Shown in pieces: positions 5,043-8,444 of a stretch of DNA of 8,444 bases. The stretch comes from Coprothermobacterota bacterium (lineage in GTDB: Bacteria > Caldisericota > JANLFM01). Numbering within the stretch: position 1 is the first letter of the stretch; the number at the start of each line of letters is the position of its first letter. The stretch covers positions 1-8,444 of the forward strand of contig JAPLHX010000231.1 in NCBI GenBank assembly GCA_026389415.1, in the 5' to 3' direction. Made by a program: the position numbers and the translations under genes. The notes beneath the pieces were generated by a model. The model saw only the letters and a list, made by a program, of their open reading frames with translations. It searched no databases and had not been told where the DNA came from.

Positions 5043-7016
5043 ATGAAATTCGAACTGCTCTCTGATTACCAACCCAGGGGTGACCAACCCCAGGCGATCG
5101 AAAAGCTGGCAGAAGGTGTGCTGCGTGGTGATCTCTACCAGACTCTCCTGGGAGTTACCGGGTCCGGCAAAACGTACACTATGGCCAACGTGATTGCCCG
5201 CGTGCAGCGTCCAACCCTGGTATTAGCTCACAACAAAACCCTTGCTGCCCAGCTCTATTCCGAGTTCAAGGCGCTGTTTCCACATAACGCGGTGGGATAC
5301 TTCGTTTCCTACTACGATTACTATCAGCCTGAAGCCTATCTCCCTCAAACCGATCTCTATATCGAGAAGGAAGCGACCATCAACGATGATTTGGACCGCT
5401 TGCGCTATTTGGCCGCTCAATCTCTGATCGAACGGCGAGATGTGGTCGTGGTGGCATCGGTTTCTTGCATCTATACCATGGATGCGCCGGAGAGTTTCCT
5501 GGAAGAGGGGTTAAACCTCCGCCAAGAGCAGAACTTCGGCCGGGATGCGTTTCTTCGCAAGCTGATTGAGCTTCATTATGAGCGGAACGACATTGATTTC
5601 ACCCGTGGGCGCTTCCGGGTGCGCGGTGAGTCCGTGGAGGTGTACCCTGCCGGTTCACACCAGGTGGCCGTACGAATCCAATTCGATGAAGATACCGTGG
5701 AACGAATAACCGAGTTTGACCCATTGCAGGGGAAGGTCCTTCGGTCATTGGAGTCGTTCCTGTTTTATCCGGCAAAACATTTCATGGTGGCACGGGAGAA
5801 ATTGGAACTGGCCGTCACCTCAATCGAGCAGGAGCTGAGGGAAAGAGTAACCGTTTTGAAAGCGGAAGGTAAGATTCTGGAAGCCTATCGTCTGGAGCAA
5901 CGCACAAAGTATGACCTGGAGATGCTACGGGAGTTTGGCGGGTGTCCCGGGATTGAAAACTACTCGCGCCACTTGGCTAACCGTCCCGCCGGTGTTCGGC
6001 CAACATGCCTGCTTGATTACTTTCCCAAGGATTACTTGGCCTTCCTCGATGAGTCCCACATGACCGTGCCGCAACTGGAAGGAATGTACGCAGGAGACCG
6101 ATCCCGCAAGCAGGTTCTGATCGACTTCGGTTTCCGGTTGCCTTCTGCTTTGGACAATCGTCCGCTTAAGTTGAACGAAGCGTTGGAAGTGTTCCAGCAA
6201 GTGGTGTTTGTGTCCGCCACCCCGGCCGAATTCGAGCTGAAGCGCTCCGTGCAGGTCGTCGAGCAGTTGATTCGGCCCACCGGCCTGGTAGATCCCGAGA
6301 TCGAGGTCCGACCGCTGGAGGGGGAAGTGGAAGACCTGATCGAGGAGATCCGAATCCGCGCCGAGCAGGGAGAGCGGGTTTTGGTCACTACCTTAACAAA
6401 GAGGATGTCAGAAGATTTGAGCGAGTACTTGACCGAACTGGGGATGAAAGTGGCTTACCTGCATTCAGAAATCGACACCATCAACAGGGTGGTGTTGCTC
6501 CGTGATTTGCGATTGGGAAAATACGATTGCCTGGTCGGTGTGAACTTATTGCGGGAAGGTCTAGATTTACCGGAGGTCTCTTTGGTGGCGATCCTGGATG
6601 CGGACCGGGAAGGATTCCTTCGCTCGCAGCGTGCTTTGATCCAGACTATCGGCCGTACGGCGCGCAATGTATCGGGTAAGGTGATTATGTACGCCGACAA
6701 AATCACCGAATCGATGCGCAAAGCGATCGAGGAAACCCGTCGCCGGCGCGATGTTCAGTTGATCTACAACCGGGAGCACAACATCCAACCGGAAACCATC
6801 CGCAAGGCGATTCGTGATCTACTGGAGGTCGCTACGGAGACTGACAGTCGGGAAGCCATAGCAAAGCGGGCCGAGTCCTTGCCCAGGGACCAACTGCAAC
6901 TTATGGTCCTGCAACTGGAGGAAGAGATGCATGGCGCCGCAGAAACGCTGGAATTCGAACGCGCCGCCGAGATCCGCGACCGCATTCTGATCCTACGCAA
7001 GAAACTGGAGCCATGA
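5043..7016 (+). CDS. uvrB: Excinuclease ABC subunit B (UvrB)
   Basis: UvrB is the damage-verifying helicase-like subunit of nucleotide excision repair. It is loaded by UvrA, clamps DNA at the lesion and recruits UvrC for incision. The 657 residues are within the family's usual length (E. coli 673). Visible parts are Walker A GVTGSGKT (37-44), the damage-probing beta-hairpin with YYDYYQPEAY (from Tyr90), the Walker B box DESH (336-339), SATP (motif III), the helicase segments LREGLDLPEVSLVAILDAD and QTIGRTARN, and a C-terminal UVR motif from about 618 (LEEEM..AAETLEFERAAEIRDRI) that binds UvrC. The frame is open from 4941, but ATG 5043 starts the conserved MKFELLSDYQPRGDQ, and the upstream residues match nothing known. 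There is no Shine-Dalgarno site at this start. The stop overlaps the uvrA start (ATGA), so UvrB and UvrA are translationally coupled. Control probably acts through the palindrome and extended -10 just upstream. Confidence 0.98.
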   Translation: MKFELLSDYQPRGDQPQAIEKLAEGVLRGDLYQTLLGVTGSGKTYTMANVIARVQRPTLVLAHNKTLAAQLYSEFKALFPHNAVGYFVSYYDYYQPEAYLPQTDLYIEKEATINDDLDRLRYLAAQSLIERRDVVVVASVSCIYTMDAPESFLEEGLNLRQEQNFGRDAFLRKLIELHYERNDIDFTRGRFRVRGESVEVYPAGSHQVAVRIQFDEDTVERITEFDPLQGKVLRSLESFLFYPAKHFMVAREKLELAVTSIEQELRERVTVLKAEGKILEAYRLEQRTKYDLEMLREFGGCPGIENYSRHLANRPAGVRPTCLLDYFPKDYLAFLDESHMTVPQLEGMYAGDRSRKQVLIDFGFRLPSALDNRPLKLNEALEVFQQVVFVSATPAEFELKRSVQVVEQLIRPTGLVDPEIEVRPLEGEVEDLIEEIRIRAEQGERVLVTTLTKRMSEDLSEYLTELGMKVAYLHSEIDTINRVVLLRDLRLGKYDCLVGVNLLREGLDLPEVSLVAILDADREGFLRSQRALIQTIGRTARNVSGKVIMYADKITESMRKAIEETRRRRDVQLIYNREHNIQPETIRKAIRDLLEVATETDSREAIAKRAESLPRDQLQLMVLQLEEEMHGAAETLEFERAAEIRDRILILRKKLEP

Positions 7017-8444
7017 GACAAAACATTTTCATCAAAGGTGCCCGCGAGCACAATTTGAAGAACATCGATTTAGAAATTCCCAGGGATCGACTGGTGGTGA
7101 TCACCGGAATATCCGGTTCGGGAAAATCTTCCCTGGCTTTCGATACACTATACGCGGAAGGGCAACGTCGTTATGTGGAGTCGTTATCGGCCTATGCCAG
7201 GCAGTTCCTGGGTTTGATGCAAAAGCCGGATGTCGATTATATCGAAGGGCTCTCACCGGCCATTGCCATTGATCAAAGGAGCGCTTCTCACAACCCACGA
7301 TCCACTGTTGGTACCATCACCGAGATCTACGACTACCTCCGCTTGTTGTATGCCCGTGTGGCCACGCCATACTGTCCGTCATGCGGACAACCCATCCGCC
7401 AGCAATCTGCGCAACAAATGGTGGATCTGCTAATGGGCTATCCAACTGGAACCAAAATCCAGATCCTAGCCCCGGTGATTCGCGGTAAAAAGGGTGAGTA
7501 CAAAGGCTTGCTGGACGAGATCCGCAGGCAAGGTTTCGTGCGGGCTCGCATCGATGGGAAACTGGTGGAACTCAGCGAAGAAATCAACCTGGCCCGCTAC
7601 GGTCAGCACCGGATCGAAGTACTAATCGACCGGCTGACCGTGAAGACGGGCATGTCCACCCGGCTGACCGATTCGATTGAAACGGCTCTCAAGCTGACTC
7701 ATGGGACCGTATTGGCGATCCTAAACGACGAGGAGATGATGTTATCAGAGATGTACGCCTGCCCCAACTGCGGCACATCAATCACCGACGTCTCTCCTCG
7801 GCTTTTCTCCTTCAACAGCCCCTACGGAGCATGTTCGAATTGCGATGGTTTGGGCATCAAACAAGAGATCGATCCGGAGAAAATTATCCCCAACAAAGCT
7901 CTCTCCTTGGCGGAAGGGGCTGTGGATCCATGGAAAAGCACGGACAGCCAAACCTACCAAATTCTGAAAGGGATTGCAGAAGATGCGGGTTTCGACCCCA
8001 CATTGCCTGTAAGCGAGTTGACCACCGAGGTAGTTGAAACGATCCTCTACGGATCCAAAGGACGTCGGATTCCCTTTCACTACACAGACACCCTGGGACG
8101 GGAACATGTCTACCAGATGCCGTTTGAGGGGGTGATCCCCAACCTGGAGCGTCGGTATAAACAGACAGACAGCGATTATATGCGGGAGGAGATTGAATCC
8201 TTCATGACAGCGGTACCCTGCCCAGCCTGCAATGGGCGCCGCTTGAAGCCGGAAGCCCTCTCCTTCCGCTTGGGTGGAATTAACATCGCTGAACTTACAG
8301 CCAAGGACATTGGTGCAACCGATGCATTCTTTTCGGGGTTAGTACTAACGGAAAAAGAGCAGATGATCGCTAACCAAATCCTGAAGGAGATCGCATCTCG
8401 CCTGCGTTTTCTTCTGGATGTGGGCTTGACTTACCTTAGTCTAG
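7013..8444 (+). CDS. uvrA: Excinuclease ABC subunit A (UvrA), N-terminal 477 residues, runs off right edge
   Basis: UvrA is the DNA-damage sensor of nucleotide excision repair, a dimeric ABC-type ATPase that finds distortions and hands the site to UvrB. The frame MRQNIFIKGAREHNLKNIDL is open to the end of the window. It contains Walker A GISGSGKS (32-39), the conserved FDTLYAEGQRRYVESLSAYA, and ARQFLGLMQKPDVDYIEGLS in the UvrB-contacting region. A zinc module follows with Cys pairs 250/253 and 274/277 around PRLFSFNSPYGAC. A later conserved PCPACNGRRLKPEA lies near residue 404. The window ends at LLDVGLTYLSL, just before the first LSGGE signature, so roughly half of a normal protein of about 940-970 residues is present. 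The start ATG overlaps the uvrB stop, and GGAG lies only two bases before it, so translation probably depends on ribosomes coming from uvrB. Confidence 0.97.
   Translation, partial: MRQNIFIKGAREHNLKNIDLEIPRDRLVVITGISGSGKSSLAFDTLYAEGQRRYVESLSAYARQFLGLMQKPDVDYIEGLSPAIAIDQRSASHNPRSTVGTITEIYDYLRLLYARVATPYCPSCGQPIRQQSAQQMVDLLMGYPTGTKIQILAPVIRGKKGEYKGLLDEIRRQGFVRARIDGKLVELSEEINLARYGQHRIEVLIDRLTVKTGMSTRLTDSIETALKLTHGTVLAILNDEEMMLSEMYACPNCGTSITDVSPRLFSFNSPYGACSNCDGLGIKQEIDPEKIIPNKALSLAEGAVDPWKSTDSQTYQILKGIAEDAGFDPTLPVSELTTEVVETILYGSKGRRIPFHYTDTLGREHVYQMPFEGVIPNLERRYKQTDSDYMREEIESFMTAVPCPACNGRRLKPEALSFRLGGINIAELTAKDIGATDAFFSGLVLTEKEQMIANQILKEIASRLRFLLDVGLTYLSL

Noticed and set aside
1..8444. tRNA, rRNA, CRISPR arrays, insertion sequences, phage or toxin-antitoxin genes
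   Set aside because: Reading by eye found no matching repeat series, transposase motifs or tRNA-like cloverleaf; almost all the sequence is explained by the genes listed.

Overview
The window looks like an ordinary chromosomal segment of a moderate-GC, non-enteric bacterium. A Chloroflexota (Anaerolineae-like) source is my best guess, made from the style of the proteins: a group III phosphofructokinase N-terminus, a LiaF-like membrane protein and a TM287/288-type exporter pair. I cannot test this here. No phage genes, insertion sequences, CRISPR arrays or RNA genes were seen.

The layout is two blocks transcribed away from a 189-base intergenic region at 4854-5042. Leftward on the minus strand, in transcription order, are: two half-ABC-exporter genes (4853-3060 and 3087-1405) that overlap by 28 bases; a small LiaF-like membrane protein (1317-991); a 72-residue protein with two MshEN-like motifs (965-747); a 111-residue four-helix membrane protein (727-392); and the start of a 6-phosphofructokinase gene (282 to beyond the left edge). 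Rightward on the plus strand are uvrB (5043-7016) and uvrA (7013 to beyond the right edge), coupled by an ATGA stop/start overlap. UvrA and UvrB act together to find and verify bulky DNA lesions.

The exporter pair shows the asymmetric ATP-site chemistry of heterodimeric type IV ABC exporters. The first protein has Asp for the catalytic Glu and Gln for the switch His. The second has the intact catalytic residues but an altered signature motif. The second protein also starts in the middle of its first transmembrane helix, lacking about 30 residues that its partner has. This suggests a deletion at the gene junction, or an assembly error.

The most interesting non-coding signal is a 25-base imperfect palindrome (4996-5020, 9 of 10 arm pairs matching) directly before an extended -10 promoter (5023-5031) for uvrBA. 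It sits where a repressor would block transcription. The predicted uvrB transcript would be almost leaderless, which fits the lack of a Shine-Dalgarno site. Smaller hairpins or palindromes lie in the leaders of the LiaF-like gene and the phosphofructokinase gene. I see no clearly novel system. The three-gene cassette of small proteins between the exporter and pfkA is the least understood part.
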